A program made the translations under genes and the position numbers. Below, piece by piece: positions 23,872 to 33,834 of a stretch of DNA of 61,567 bases. Source of the stretch: Candidatus Latescibacterota bacterium (GTDB lineage Bacteria > Krumholzibacteriota > Krumholzibacteriia > G020349025); contig CP070763.1 of NCBI GenBank assembly GCA_020349025.1, positions 2,082,562 through 2,144,128 of the forward strand, in the 5' to 3' direction. Numbering within the stretch: the stretch's first letter is position 1; each line of letters starts with the position of its first letter. The notes below the pieces were generated by a model, which saw nothing but the letters and a program-made list of their open reading frames with translations, ran no database searches and was not told where the DNA came from.

Positions 23872-24887
23872 GTTGCCCCTCCACCCAACCCCCTCGCGTC
23901 GCGGTGCCGGAGGCGACGCTCTTGCCGGGCGCGCGCGAGGTCGTGAAGCAAGATCTCGAGGCGGTCGAGGCGAGCCTCGCCGCCGTCTGTGCCGAGCCGG
24001 GCCTTCGCATCGGCAAAGCGGCCCGCCATCTCCTCTTCAGCGGCGGCAAGCGGGCGCGCCCGTTGCTGACCTGCGTCATCCTCAGGGCACTTGGACGCGA
24101 TCCCTCCCCGCACGTCGACGTCATCGCGGCCGTCGAGCTGGCGCACACCGGAAGCCTCCTGCATGACGACATCATTGACGAAGCGCGCATGCGTCGCGGG
24201 CGTCGCGCCGCGCATCTGCTCTTCGACATTCCCACGGCGATCCTCGCCGGCGACCTCCTCTTGACCGCCGCCATCGAGCGCACGGGCCGGGCCGGCTCGC
24301 GCGCCCTTCGCGTGCGCTTCAGCGCGGCCCTCAAGGATGTCTGTACCGGCGAGGCCCTCGAGCGCGAGCGCCGCTTCGATCCGACGGTGGGCGTTGCACA
24401 CGCCCGCCGCGTCAATCGGCTCAAAACGGCGGCGCTCTTTGCGTACGCCGCGGAAGCAGGGGCAATCCTCGGCGGCGTCGAGCGTGACGTGCGCTCCGAG
24501 TTGCGTGCCTACGGGATGGCTCTGGGCGAGGCGTTCCAGCTCACGGACGATCTTCTCGACCTCCAGGGCGACGCCGACGTGCTCGGCAAGCCGAACGGAA
24601 TGGACCTTGCGGCAGGGTGCGTCACCGTGCCGGTGGCCATCGCGCTCGAGCGCGATCCGAAGCTGCGTGACGTCGTGCTCGAGGTCTGGCGCTCCTCACG
24701 CAACCGAGCTTCGGCTGTGGCACGGCTGTGTCGCGGCATGAGACGTGTCGAAGCGTTCGCAGCGACGCGCGAGCTGGCGCTCGAATGCGCCGAGCGAGCG
24801 ACCACGGGGATCGAGTGCCTGCCGGCGCCGCTGTGGCGAGATCAACTCGAGGCGCTGGCTCGTGCGGTGGTGCGGCGCGAACATTAG
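23868..24887 (+). CDS. Polyprenyl (geranylgeranyl/octaprenyl-type) diphosphate synthase
   Basis: The 339-residue trans-prenyltransferase has both Asp-rich motifs intact: DDIID at 100-104 ('LHDDIIDEARMRRG') and DDLLD at 227-231 ('LTDDLLDLQGDAD'). It also has 'FSGGKRARP' near the N-terminus. Chain length cannot be read with confidence. Its position between a regulator and a UbiA prenyltransferase suggests that it makes the side chain of menaquinone. The start is GTG 23868, overlapping the regulator stop. It is distinct from the carotenoid-operon crtE copy. Confidence 0.87.
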   Translation: MSCPSTQPPRVAVPEATLLPGAREVVKQDLEAVEASLAAVCAEPGLRIGKAARHLLFSGGKRARPLLTCVILRALGRDPSPHVDVIAAVELAHTGSLLHDDIIDEARMRRGRRAAHLLFDIPTAILAGDLLLTAAIERTGRAGSRALRVRFSAALKDVCTGEALERERRFDPTVGVAHARRVNRLKTAALFAYAAEAGAILGGVERDVRSELRAYGMALGEAFQLTDDLLDLQGDADVLGKPNGMDLAAGCVTVPVAIALERDPKLRDVVLEVWRSSRNRASAVARLCRGMRRVEAFAATRELALECAERATTGIECLPAPLWRDQLEALARAVVRREH

Positions 24888-24903
24888 AGAGGGGACGGCC
24901 AGG

Positions 24904-25797
24904 GTGACGCACCTGCGACATATTCTGGGAAGCGTGCGACCGCCGTTCTTGCTCCTGACCCCTGCCTGTGTTGTGCTGGGGCTCGCCACGGCAGTCTGGT
25001 CGAGCGACGAGGTGAGCGCCTCGTACTTCCTTCTGGCGCTGGTCGGTGCTGTCTGCGCACACATCAGCGTCAATGCCTTCAATGAGTACTGGGATTTCAA
25101 GAGCGGCTTGGACTCGAAGACGAAGCGTACACCCTTCAGCGGCGGCAGTGGCACGCTTCCCGCAAGACCCGAGCTCGCACGTTGGCCTCTGGGCATTGCG
25201 TCGGCGACGTTCGCGCTCACGTGCTTGATCGGTGTCTACTTCCTGCGTGTGCGAGGCGTTTCGGTTTTACCGTTTGGTCTCATCGGTCTGCTCGTCGTCG
25301 CGACCTACACCACGCGGATCACGCGCATGCCGTTTCTCTGTCTGATCGCCCCGGGATTGGGCTTCGGGTGGCTCATGGTTGGCGGCACGGATTTCGTTCT
25401 CACGGGCGACTACTCGTGGACGGCGTTCTTCGCCTCGTGCGTGCCTTTCTTCCTGGTCAGTGACTTGTTGCTCTTGAACCAGTTCCCGGACGTGGAGGCC
25501 GATCGCAGCGTCGGCAGAAGACACTACCCGATCCTCATCGGCAGAAGAGCAAGCAGCCTGATCTACGGTGCTTTCCTCCTCTGCGCCTTTCTGTCCATCG
25601 TGCTCGGCGTCCGCTTCGGGTACCTGCCGAGCGCCTGCTTGATTGGCCTGATTGCGCTGGTTCCGGCTGTCCCCGCCTTCGTGGGTGCGCGTCGATACGC
25701 GGACGACGTGACGCGACTGATCCCGTTCATGTCGTTGAACGTGCTGATCACGATTGCCACGCCCGTCCTGGTTGCCATGGGGCTCTTTTGGGGCTGA
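24904..25797 (+). CDS. UbiA-family prenyltransferase (MenA-like)
   Basis: The 297-residue integral membrane protein has about eight or nine helices and the two Asp-rich loops of UbiA enzymes: 'NAFNEYWDFKSGLD' and 'NQFPDVEADRSVGRRHYPILIGR'. The second form (D-x3-D) is typical of MenA-like enzymes that attach a polyprenyl chain to a naphthoate. With mqnC in the window, a futalosine-pathway prenylation (MqnP-type role) is the best inference; other aromatic acceptors are possible. The start is GTG 24904 after GAGAGGGGA, 16 nt after the polyprenyl synthase. Confidence 0.85.
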   Translation: MTHLRHILGSVRPPFLLLTPACVVLGLATAVWSSDEVSASYFLLALVGAVCAHISVNAFNEYWDFKSGLDSKTKRTPFSGGSGTLPARPELARWPLGIASATFALTCLIGVYFLRVRGVSVLPFGLIGLLVVATYTTRITRMPFLCLIAPGLGFGWLMVGGTDFVLTGDYSWTAFFASCVPFFLVSDLLLLNQFPDVEADRSVGRRHYPILIGRRASSLIYGAFLLCAFLSIVLGVRFGYLPSACLIGLIALVPAVPAFVGARRYADDVTRLIPFMSLNVLITIATPVLVAMGLFWG

Positions 25798-25842
25798 CGG
25801 GCGGGCCCGCTCCCCGTCTGCGGCTCGACGGTTGGGACGGAA

Positions 25843-28800
25843 TCACACCGCCGGCGCGGTCTTGCGGATCAGCTTCTCGAGCGCCTCGCCGTCGGGAGCG
25901 AGCAGCTGGCTGATGCGCTCGGCGTTGACGTCCGCGACGATGATCTGGCCCACCTCGGTGTTGACCTCCGTGAAGATGCCCTGCGACCACATCTTCTGCG
26001 TCTGGTACTGGTTGTCTTCGGTCGGTGTCACGTAGTGCACCGAGGAGGCTTTGTAGCGATGGATCAGGAAGAGGTGGATCAACGTCATCAGGCGTTTCTT
26101 GCGCAGCGTGACCTCGAACGTGTTCTGGTCGCGCACCGATAGAATGCTGCGACCACGCCGGTCGTGGATGCTGGCGAAAACGACGTTGGCGAGCTTGCTC
26201 TGCACGCCGTTCATCACGCGCAGCTCCAGAAGCTCCGAGCCGGCCGTGTGGGGACGCAGCTCGACGCCCAGCTGTTCCGGGATCGCGTAGTGCTTGCGCC
26301 AGCTCTCGAGCCACTCCTCGAGCAGCTTGGGCGGCACCTCCGTCTGCACCAGATGCTGGAACTGGGTCGACCCCTTCCCCATCGCCTTGGTCGTCGCCGC
26401 GCGTCCCGAAGACGCCATCAAGGCGCCATCGAGGCGCGGGCCGCCCACCAGCGTTTGCGGCGTCCGGTAGGGTGACTCCAACAGGCGGAACTTGCGCTGC
26501 AGGCGCGCCAGGGCCAGCATGCCCTCCTGCTGCAGGGCGGTCGCGAACTCCTCCGCCGCCAGGCCGTCGATCTGATGTCCGCCGTAGGTGATGAAGTTGA
26601 AGACGAAGCCGAGCTTGCCGAGCTCCTCCGGGAAACGCCGCATCTCCTCTTCGCTCATGCCGGTCGTGTCCCAGTTGAACGACGGCGACAGGTTGTACGC
26701 CAACATCTTGTCGGGATAGGCCGCGTGGATCGCGTCTGCGAACTGACGCGCATCCTGCAAGTTCGCCGTCTTCGTCTCCATCCACAGAATGTCCGCAAAC
26801 GGAGCCGCCGCCAACGACTTGGCGATGGCGTACTCGATGCCGCCACGGATCTGATAGAAGCCCTCCGGAGTCTTGGGCAGCTCGCAATCCCAGATCGTGT
26901 GGATCCCCATCGATCTCGCCTTCTCGCGTGCCTCGTAGAAGGAGGCGCGCGCCGCGAAGTGCATCCACTCCTCGACGCTCATGTCGAAACGCTCCCCCTC
27001 ATTGGCGCGGAACTCCATGACGTCGGCGATGGCGCGACCGTACGTCTTGAGTTTTGCCTCCGCCTCCCACAGGTCGAGAAAGCGCGTGACGACGCCGTCG
27101 AGCATGGCGTCGATGCCCACGCCATCCGCCTTGAAGTGGGCTGCGCTCTCTTCGAGCGCTGCAATCAGTCCGGTGCGTTCGAGCCAGGCGAACGCCGCAA
27201 CGTACTCCGCCTCCGAAATCGCGAACAGCAGGTGCCCACGGATCTCCTCGATTCCGAGCTCGGAGAGCTTCCTGAGGATGGCGACGTAACCCGCCTTGTA
27301 GCTGGGCAACTCGACGTTGGTGGCACCGAGAATGAAGGGGTGGTCGCGCTCGTCGCCGCGGCCCTCGAGGAAGGTCGCCGACTCCGCATCGGTGCGCGCG
27401 ACGATCATGCCCGGCACCTTCATGATGTCGAGCTGCAGGCGTGCGGCGTTGAGGCGCTTGATCTGCTCATCCTCCGCCACCAGGACCTTGCCACCTTGAT
27501 GACCGCACTTCTTCACGCCCGGCTTCTGGTCCTCGATGTGGTAGCCGGGCACTCCCACCTCGACGAAGCGTCGAATCAGGTTGCGCACGTGCGCATCGCC
27601 GCCGTGGCCGGTGTCGGCATCGGCGATGATGAAGGGGCGGAAGTCGACGACAGGAGTGGACGCACGCTGCGCCTCGCTCATGCGCGAGCGTGCGAAGTGC
27701 TGGTTGCGGTCGGCCGTGAGCAGCGCGCGTACGATCAGCGCCGCCTCGTTCGGCACCTGACTCAGCGGATAGCTGGCGAGATCCGCGCCGGGGTCCTCGT
27801 CGATCGAGCCGCGCGCCGAAGTGGCCCACCCACCCAGGTAGATCCCCTCGATTCCGAGCCGCTTCATCGTCACCGCTTGTCCGGGCGAGTAGGGGCCGAA
27901 GGTCGTGATCGACTTGCGCTGCTCGAAGAGCTGGCGCAGGCGCGCGTAGAACTGTTCAGCGGCCTGCCGGGCCACGGTGTAATCGCCGTCGATCGTCCCC
28001 TGCTGCTGCGCCACCTCGCGCGGTGAGTAGAGACGCACGATCCCGGCAAAGCGAGGGCTCTCGAACCACTCTCGAGCCGCGGCGACCTGCTGATCGAACA
28101 CGCTCATCGTGGACTCCAGGGTTTTCGGAGGGGAGTTCGTTTTCGGCTGCGCGTTGGACTGCGGCTGCGAGTTCGTTCTGGGGCGGGCTTCCGTCGTGCC
28201 TGCGGGACTCGTCGCGTCGAAGTCGAGGTTCTCGGTGATGCGCGTGCCATCGTGGCGGAATGCGTCCATGTACAAGCGAATCCGTCTCTTCGCTTCTTCG
28301 AGGTCGTGGTTGTCGAGGTTGATGTTGAGCAGATCGATGTACCAGGGCGGCTTGACGTCGTCGCGCACGTAGGTGGCGACGATCTCGCGTGCGATCGGAA
28401 GCGTCGTGTCTTTGGAGACGTCGTGGACGTCGCGGTTGCTGGCGCGGCGCAGCTTGTCGTATTCCTCGTCGAGAAGGCGCGTGAAAAGCTCGGGCGTGAA
28501 GCGCTCCCCCGCCTTCACACCCGTTTCCGGATCATCCTCGCTCAGCGCCGCATCCTTGTGGAGCCACTCCCAGAGAATGCTCAGCCGAATCTCGCCGGTC
28601 GCCATGTCCTCCATCAAATAGAGGATGTCGTCGTTGCCGAAGAAGTCGGCGGGCTTGAGCGCCGCGGCCTGGAAACCCTGGCCGAAGGCGTTGCCATACT
28701 GCAGCGCCACGCTGAGCAGATCGCGTGCGCCGCGCACCGTACGCGGTGCCGGCTCGAGCAGCAACAACCCGTCGGCGTCCGCCTGCTCGTACGTGAGGCG

Positions 28801-30105
28801 CGGGAAGTCTCGCCCGAGCTGGTTGGCCTCTCCGGCCCTTTCCCACACCGGGCGCACGATGTGCACCATCTTCCAGTGCGCCACCCATTTGCCGCTCGCA
28901 CCTTCGCGCTGCTCGCGCTCGCCGCCGGCGACGGCCCGCGTCATGCCGTTCTCGACGCCCGCCTCCGAGCCCACCGGGATGTTCGGCTCCATGCCACCCT
29001 GCCACAGCGCGCAGCGGCCGTGGAGATCGGGCGTGTTCACCGCGCGCCGCACGCGGTCTTCGTAGTAGCGCATGTAGCCGTAGGTCATCGTAATGGCATC
29101 GATGTTCGGGTCGTGGAACTCGGGGTCCCACGCCATCGCATCGGCAACGCTGTTGATGTAGTCCCAACGCCCGGTGTTGTAGCCGACGAAGTGGCTGCCC
29201 AGGGCGGCGCGGATCTCCATGAGCTGGAAGCTGGCCTCGAGCTGCTCGACCAGGACGTACACCTTGATCGAACCGATCGGCATGTCGAGGTGGTGCTCCA
29301 GCGCCGCGAGGATGTCGTTCCACAACGCCGCCTCTTCGGCGCTCTGGATCTTCGGCAGGTAGAGCACGATCGACGCGCCGGAATCGCGAAGCGCGCGCTG
29401 GTTGTTGACGACGTAGAGCACCGTGTCCACGATCGAAGCGGAGAAGCCGCTGCCGTCCGCGCAACGCACGTGGCGGTCGTCCAGGTGCAGGCCGCGCGCG
29501 CGGAAGATCTTCGTCGTGAAGTCGAGCTGTGTTTTCCAATCGTGGATGATCGGACGCCCGAAAAAGCCCTGCGCCCAGGCGTTCATCTCGCCAGCCACCT
29601 GCTCGGCCACGTGCAGGAAGAGGGCGTCGCGCGCGATGGCGAGCTTGAGGTTACGCTGGTTGTCGAGCGACATCGTCGACACCTGGCCCAGTGCATCCTC
29701 ACCGTCGAACATCCAGCCGTCCGCGCCCGAGAGCAGGGCGTAGGCGACGTTGCGAATGCTCTGCTCGAGCGCTGTGCGCGGCTTCGCGCCCGGGCCGGTG
29801 CCCTGAATCCACTGGCGCTGCAGATCCGCCGGGATCTCGGCGCCGACGAAGCGCCCCTCCCGAGCGTCGCGCACCGTGATCGACGTGCGTGGGATCACGC
29901 CGTCGGGGTCGAGAAAGGTGATGCGCTCGCGATTGCGCGCGCGCGCCGCGCGGCGTTCGACGCGGGCCGCCATCAACCCCTTGCGGTCGCGATTGAAATG
30001 GGCGAGCGCGGAGAGCGCCGCGGTGACCTCGGGTGTGAAGATGTCGGCGTAGTCGCTCGCCAGGGCAGCACGAATCTGCAGCTGCACGTCGATCCGATCG
30101 TTCAT
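25843..30105 (-). CDS. Malate synthase-isocitrate lyase fusion (bifunctional glyoxylate-shunt enzyme)
   Basis: One uninterrupted frame of 1,420 codons joins malate synthase (about 1-640; '[14 protein letters not shown]' with R313, W314, D315) to isocitrate lyase (667-1420). A Pro/Gln/Asn/Thr-rich linker (about 645-666) separates them. The lyase has the catalytic KKCGH (865-869). It is a long Icl2-like form with a C-terminal extension including '[30 protein letters not shown]'. Together the two activities convert isocitrate plus acetyl-CoA to succinate and malate. The C. elegans fusion has the opposite order. ATG 30105 follows GGAG. An internal ATG (28107) has its own GGAG 6 nt upstream and could also yield free isocitrate lyase. 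Confidence 0.92.
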   Translation of the reverse strand: MNDRIDVQLQIRAALASDYADIFTPEVTAALSALAHFNRDRKGLMAARVERRAARARNRERITFLDPDGVIPRTSITVRDAREGRFVGAEIPADLQRQWIQGTGPGAKPRTALEQSIRNVAYALLSGADGWMFDGEDALGQVSTMSLDNQRNLKLAIARDALFLHVAEQVAGEMNAWAQGFFGRPIIHDWKTQLDFTTKIFRARGLHLDDRHVRCADGSGFSASIVDTVLYVVNNQRALRDSGASIVLYLPKIQSAEEAALWNDILAALEHHLDMPIGSIKVYVLVEQLEASFQLMEIRAALGSHFVGYNTGRWDYINSVADAMAWDPEFHDPNIDAITMTYGYMRYYEDRVRRAVNTPDLHGRCALWQGGMEPNIPVGSEAGVENGMTRAVAGGEREQREGASGKWVAHWKMVHIVRPVWERAGEANQLGRDFPRLTYEQADADGLLLLEPAPRTVRGARDLLSVALQYGNAFGQGFQAAALKPADFFGNDDILYLMEDMATGEIRLSILWEWLHKDAALSEDDPETGVKAGERFTPELFTRLLDEEYDKLRRASNRDVHDVSKDTTLPIAREIVATYVRDDVKPPWYIDLLNINLDNHDLEEAKRRIRLYMDAFRHDGTRITENLDFDATSPAGTTEARPRTNSQPQSNAQPKTNSPPKTLESTMSVFDQQVAAAREWFESPRFAGIVRLYSPREVAQQQGTIDGDYTVARQAAEQFYARLRQLFEQRKSITTFGPYSPGQAVTMKRLGIEGIYLGGWATSARGSIDEDPGADLASYPLSQVPNEAALIVRALLTADRNQHFARSRMSEAQRASTPVVDFRPFIIADADTGHGGDAHVRNLIRRFVEVGVPGYHIEDQKPGVKKCGHQGGKVLVAEDEQIKRLNAARLQLDIMKVPGMIVARTDAESATFLEGRGDERDHPFILGATNVELPSYKAGYVAILRKLSELGIEEIRGHLLFAISEAEYVAAFAWLERTGLIAALEESAAHFKADGVGIDAMLDGVVTRFLDLWEAEAKLKTYGRAIADVMEFRANEGERFDMSVEEWMHFAARASFYEAREKARSMGIHTIWDCELPKTPEGFYQIRGGIEYAIAKSLAAAPFADILWMETKTANLQDARQFADAIHAAYPDKMLAYNLSPSFNWDTTGMSEEEMRRFPEELGKLGFVFNFITYGGHQIDGLAAEEFATALQQEGMLALARLQRKFRLLESPYRTPQTLVGGPRLDGALMASSGRAATTKAMGKGSTQFQHLVQTEVPPKLLEEWLESWRKHYAIPEQLGVELRPHTAGSELLELRVMNGVQSKLANVVFASIHDRRGRSILSVRDQNTFEVTLRKKRLMTLIHLFLIHRYKASSVHYVTPTEDNQYQTQKMWSQGIFTEVNTEVGQIIVADVNAERISQLLAPDGEALEKLIRKTAPAV

Positions 30106-30196
30106 AGCGGGCGCTCCAAACGACAGCCCGGCGTTGCGGGTCCGGGGCGGAAGGGTTGCTGCCAGTGTACGCGCGACCGCCACCCGGTCAAGAGCG

Positions 30197-32197
30197 TCAC
30201 GGTACGTCGAGAAGCTCCGCACGGCCGGGATGTCGCGTGCGGCGAGCACGGAGGGCAACGAGCACGATGCCGATCCAGACGACGAGCGACACGGCGAGCG
30301 GCCAGCGCGGCGGCACGTAGCGCAGCTCCAAGCGTTGTGCGCCGGGCGCTGCACCGGTGATGCGCATGAGACCGCGTTCGCTCGGCTCGATTCGCGCTGC
30401 GCTTTCATCCTGCAGTCGCCAGAAAGGGTGGTACGACTCCTTCACGAGTAGCGGCGCGCCGCCGTACCCGGAACGTGTCTCGATTGCGATCTGCCCGGTG
30501 GCGTACTCGACGTGCGGGGTGACACCCGATCCCTCCACCTGCACCCATTGCGAAAGCGTCTGCTGCACACCCAGAATCGTGAACGATTGCGTTCGATACA
30601 GCGGCGCGAAGAGGCGGGTGCCAGCGAGGCCCGCCGCCATCCTCGGATCGCGCGTCACCAGATGCGTCGTGTTGGAGGCGCCGATTGCGGCGCGAAGCCG
30701 ACCCAGGTCGTCGCGGCTGCGCACGGCGCTCCCGAAGATGCGACCGAACTCCGCTGCGACCCAGGGAGCGGTGGGATACGGAACCGCGGAGTAGCCGGCG
30801 CCCAGCTGATGCACGCCGGTCTCCGCCGCCGTGCGCGCCAGAACGTGCGAGAGGAGCAACTCCTCCGGCACGCGCGGGCTCCAGAACGTGTCCTGCAGAT
30901 AGACACGCCCCCAAGCGTCGCTGCGATTCGCACGCAGCCACTCCCACACCTGCTGCACGCCCTGCATCTCGACTCCGCGCGGGTCGAGGACGTCGTGGCG
31001 CAGGGCGCGACTCCAGAAGGGAGTCGCGGCCACGCCGACGAGCGCGGCGATCAGCCAGACGGGACGGCGCGCCCGGCGCGGCAGCGCTGGGAGCGCCGCG
31101 AGCGCGGGAATGGCCGCCAGCGCCAGACCGAGGCGCACGACGTAGAGGAGCCTCCAGGTGAGCGCCCCGCTCAAGATGGAGCCGGCGATCTGCGGACCCC
31201 ATGTCAACGTCGCCCAGAGAAAAAGCGCCACGAGGATTCCATAGAGCGGCGTGTCGTCCTTGCGCCGGCGCAGAAACAGAACTCCGAGGAAGCCCACGGC
31301 GAAGAGGATCCACATCGGCAGCGCCTCGAGAAGCACTCCCGTGTCGGGGGTCGCAAACCGACGCGTGAGCAGATCGAGGATCTGACTTGGAACGAAGAGC
31401 CGCGCCAGCACCATGGAAAAGGAGAGCGTGCTTCCAGGCACCGAAAGGCGCTCGCTCGTGTAGAGGAGTGGCACCCAGTAGACCGCCGCGGCGACGACAC
31501 CGACGATGCCGGCGAGCGTCTGCTTGACGAGCAGCTCGGCGTCTTCGCGCCAACGGCGCAAGCGCCAGCCGACGTGGATCAGCCCCAGGAACGCGGTGGG
31601 AATGACGAGGAAGAGGTGCGTCAAGACGATGAGGGCGACGAGAGTGGCAATCCACACGAGATCCCGCCAGGCGTCGCGACCGGGCCGAGGGGGCTGCACG
31701 ATGCGGTCCACGAGGAGAATCCAGAACGCGCTCGCCAGATAGAACGTCCACATGCCGCCGAGGGCGGAGCCGAGGCCGACGAGCGCGGGCCGTTGCACGA
31801 GGAGCAGATAGGCGAGCGCGCAGGCCAGCGCGGGTGAAAGCCGCCGTCGCGCGACGGCGTAGAGCGCCAGCGCCGGAGCGAGGAAACCGAGCAGGAGCGC
31901 AGCCGCGTAGAGAGGCTGCGCCGGCAGACCCAGGCGTGCCGCCAAACCCAAGCCGCCGTACCAGAGAGGCGAATGCAGGTTCCCGAGCGGGAAACCGCAG
32001 TAGGCCATGCTCGACCAGCCGCGTTGCGCCTCGAACGCCAGGCTGTGGATCTCGCCGAGATGAACTGGATTGTCCGCGTAGGTGAGGAATCCACCCGTGA
32101 GGATCGGCCACGCGGCAACGACAGCCGCGATGCAGAGCGTCGCGAGCGCCGTCCCCTCCGCGACCGAGAACGCGCGTGATCGATCTGGCGCATGCAT
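30197..32197 (-). CDS. Large polytopic membrane protein, possible GT-C/PTPS-related family
   Basis: The 666-residue protein has about twelve hydrophobic helices in its first 400 residues. A soluble region (about 410-630) and one last helix follow. The first external loop contains '[23 protein letters not shown]' and '[15 protein letters not shown]', resembling polytopic GT-C-like or '6-pyruvoyl-tetrahydropterin-synthase-related' membrane proteins whose functions are unknown. Envelope polysaccharide or glycolipid synthesis is the most likely setting. It stands alone; ATG 32197 lacks a strong ribosome binding site. Confidence 0.55.
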   Translation of the reverse strand: MHAPDRSRAFSVAEGTALATLCIAAVVAAWPILTGGFLTYADNPVHLGEIHSLAFEAQRGWSSMAYCGFPLGNLHSPLWYGGLGLAARLGLPAQPLYAAALLLGFLAPALALYAVARRRLSPALACALAYLLLVQRPALVGLGSALGGMWTFYLASAFWILLVDRIVQPPRPGRDAWRDLVWIATLVALIVLTHLFLVIPTAFLGLIHVGWRLRRWREDAELLVKQTLAGIVGVVAAAVYWVPLLYTSERLSVPGSTLSFSMVLARLFVPSQILDLLTRRFATPDTGVLLEALPMWILFAVGFLGVLFLRRRKDDTPLYGILVALFLWATLTWGPQIAGSILSGALTWRLLYVVRLGLALAAIPALAALPALPRRARRPVWLIAALVGVAATPFWSRALRHDVLDPRGVEMQGVQQVWEWLRANRSDAWGRVYLQDTFWSPRVPEELLLSHVLARTAAETGVHQLGAGYSAVPYPTAPWVAAEFGRIFGSAVRSRDDLGRLRAAIGASNTTHLVTRDPRMAAGLAGTRLFAPLYRTQSFTILGVQQTLSQWVQVEGSGVTPHVEYATGQIAIETRSGYGGAPLLVKESYHPFWRLQDESAARIEPSERGLMRITGAAPGAQRLELRYVPPRWPLAVSLVVWIGIVLVALRARRTRHPGRAELLDVP

Positions 32198-32326
32198 GGC
32201 GGCATTCTAGCGAAACGGCATCTCGCCGACACTTGTCACGCCGGGTTGGAGCGGCTATTACCGTGGACCGAGGCGCGTTCGTGGCGACCCCCCGCGCGCG
32301 CGCTCCAGACGAAAGGCGTCGCGCAC

Positions 32327-33355
32327 GTGACCCTTCCCATCCTGTCGCTGCAGCTCATCGCCTCCACGATCATCATCCTGTGGGGCGCCCATCAGCTGAC
32401 GCGGTGGGCCGACATCATCGCCGAGAAGACCGGGCTGGGACGCTCCTTCGTGGGTGTGCTGCTTCTGGCCACCGCCACCTCGCTCCCGGAGCTCGGCACC
32501 GGCGTGAGCTCGATCCTGCTCGTGGAGAATGGCGCCGATCTCGCCATGGGAGCGGCGTTCGGCAGCAACCTCTTCAATCTCGTGATCATCTGCTTGCTCG
32601 ACGTAGCGTGGCGTCAGGGTCCGATTCTGGCCGCCGTGAGCGGGGCATCGGTCCTGGTCGCGGGGCTCGGCATCCTGATCATCTCGATCGCCTGCCTCGC
32701 TTTCGTTTTGCCGCGGGCCGTGACCACGATCGAAGGCTTCCCGGTGAGCCCCGTCTCGCTCCTCGTCCTGGCCCTTTTCGTCTGGGCGATGCATGCCCTC
32801 TTCGCCGACGATCGCGTCGCGACGCCGCGGTCGACGGTCGAGATGCGGCGCCGCGGCGGCGCCGACGCCGCGCTCATCACCGCGTTCGTTCGCTACGTGA
32901 TCGCAGCGCTCATCGTCATCGCCGGGTCGATCTGGCTGGCGAAAACGGGGGAGGGTCTCGTCGAGCAGACCGGACTCGAAGCGAGCTTCGTCGGCACCCA
33001 GTTCCTGGCGCTTTGCACCTCGCTTCCGGAGGTGGCCACGTCGCTGGCCGCGTTGCGAATCGGCGCGCCCGATCTCGCGCTCTCCAACGTCCTGGGCAGC
33101 AACCTCTTCAACATGGGTTTCGTCCTCTTCGCCAACGACCTCGCCTACGTGCGCGGCTCGATCTGGTCGCAGATCTCGCAGATCCACGCTTTCACGGGCG
33201 GCATCGCGATCGTCATGACCGGCGTTGTCGTCGTCGGACTTCTGAGGCGGCAGCAACCGGCGGCGGGGAGGCGCAAGCGCGTCGGCCGCACCGAGTTCTT
33301 CCTCCTCCTCGCTCTCTACCTGGGTGCGAGCTTCGTCGTCTTCCGCTTCGGTTGA
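32327..33355 (+). CDS. Sodium/calcium exchanger family (CaCA) antiporter
   Basis: The 342-residue membrane protein shows the two inverted alpha-repeats of the CaCA superfamily: 'LATATSLPELGTGVSS' with 'GSNLFNLVI', and 'LALCTSLPEVATSLAA' with 'GSNLFNMGF'. The acidic residues in these motifs bind the cation. It probably exchanges Ca2+ for Na+ or H+ across the inner membrane. The repeats are separated by a charged cytoplasmic loop (about 160-180). I chose GTG 32327, which has a purine-rich AAAGGCG upstream; ATG 32192 is in frame but adds an unlikely N-terminus that overlaps the divergent gene. Confidence 0.88.
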   Translation: MTLPILSLQLIASTIIILWGAHQLTRWADIIAEKTGLGRSFVGVLLLATATSLPELGTGVSSILLVENGADLAMGAAFGSNLFNLVIICLLDVAWRQGPILAAVSGASVLVAGLGILIISIACLAFVLPRAVTTIEGFPVSPVSLLVLALFVWAMHALFADDRVATPRSTVEMRRRGGADAALITAFVRYVIAALIVIAGSIWLAKTGEGLVEQTGLEASFVGTQFLALCTSLPEVATSLAALRIGAPDLALSNVLGSNLFNMGFVLFANDLAYVRGSIWSQISQIHAFTGGIAIVMTGVVVVGLLRRQQPAAGRRKRVGRTEFFLLLALYLGASFVVFRFG

Positions 33356-33408
33356 GCCGCGCGCTGTTTCGACACCCACTCGGTCGCACGCTACGGTATG
33401 GTCGCTGC

Positions 33409-33834
33409 GTGAAAACGGAGAGCACGTACGCAACGATCTACGCCGTCGTCCGGCGCATCCCGAGGGGTCGGGTCGCGACCTATGGACAGGTTGCCGCCCT
33501 GGCCCGGCTTCCCGGCCACGCGCGACAGGTCGGCTACGCGTTGCACGCGCTGCCGGACGCGAGCGGCGTGCCATGGCATCGCGTGATCAACGCCCAGGGC
33601 CGAGTGAGCCGGCGGGCCGAGCCGGGCTGGGAGGAGCTCCAGCGGCAGCTTCTCGAGGGCGAGGGGGTGCGCTTCGATTCTGGCGGGCGGACGTCGCTCG
33701 TTCGCTTCGGCTGGCGCTCCAGGGGAGCTCCCACCGCGCTCAGGCGAAGGGCAGCGCAGCCACCTGGGCAGCCCGCGAGCGCGCGCCCAGGCGCACCTCG
33801 ACCGCGCTCCCGGGGGCGGCGACCTCGCGCCTGA
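33409..33834 (+). CDS. Alkyltransferase-like (ATL) DNA-damage recognition protein
   Basis: The 141-residue protein matches the DNA-binding half of O6-alkylguanine-DNA alkyltransferases ('IYAVVRRIPRGRVATYGQVAALARLPGHARQVGYALHALP'). The active-site PCHR is 'PWHRV', with W56 replacing the acceptor cysteine. That is the hallmark of ATL proteins, which bind alkylated bases and hand them to nucleotide excision repair without transferring the alkyl group. The core ends near residue 105, and the last 35 or so residues are low-complexity. The start is GTG 33409. The 3' end overlaps the convergent ygfZ-like gene by 95 nt. Confidence 0.85.
   Translation: MKTESTYATIYAVVRRIPRGRVATYGQVAALARLPGHARQVGYALHALPDASGVPWHRVINAQGRVSRRAEPGWEELQRQLLEGEGVRFDSGGRTSLVRFGWRSRGAPTALRRRAAQPPGQPASARPGAPRPRSRGRRPRA

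Noticed and set aside
25801..25810. GCGGGCCCGC palindrome between the convergent UbiA and malate synthase-isocitrate lyase genes, considered as a terminator.
   Set aside because: It has no loop or U-run and is a common chance palindrome in GC-rich DNA.
28252..30360. A 702-codon plus-strand open frame opposite the malate synthase-isocitrate lyase gene (similar long antisense frames at 3689-5602, 40264-42033, 54527-56764 and 48313-49860).
   Set aside because: They lie entirely opposite strongly conserved genes, are rich in Arg/His/Asp, and show no family motifs. They are typical shadows of high-GC coding sequence.
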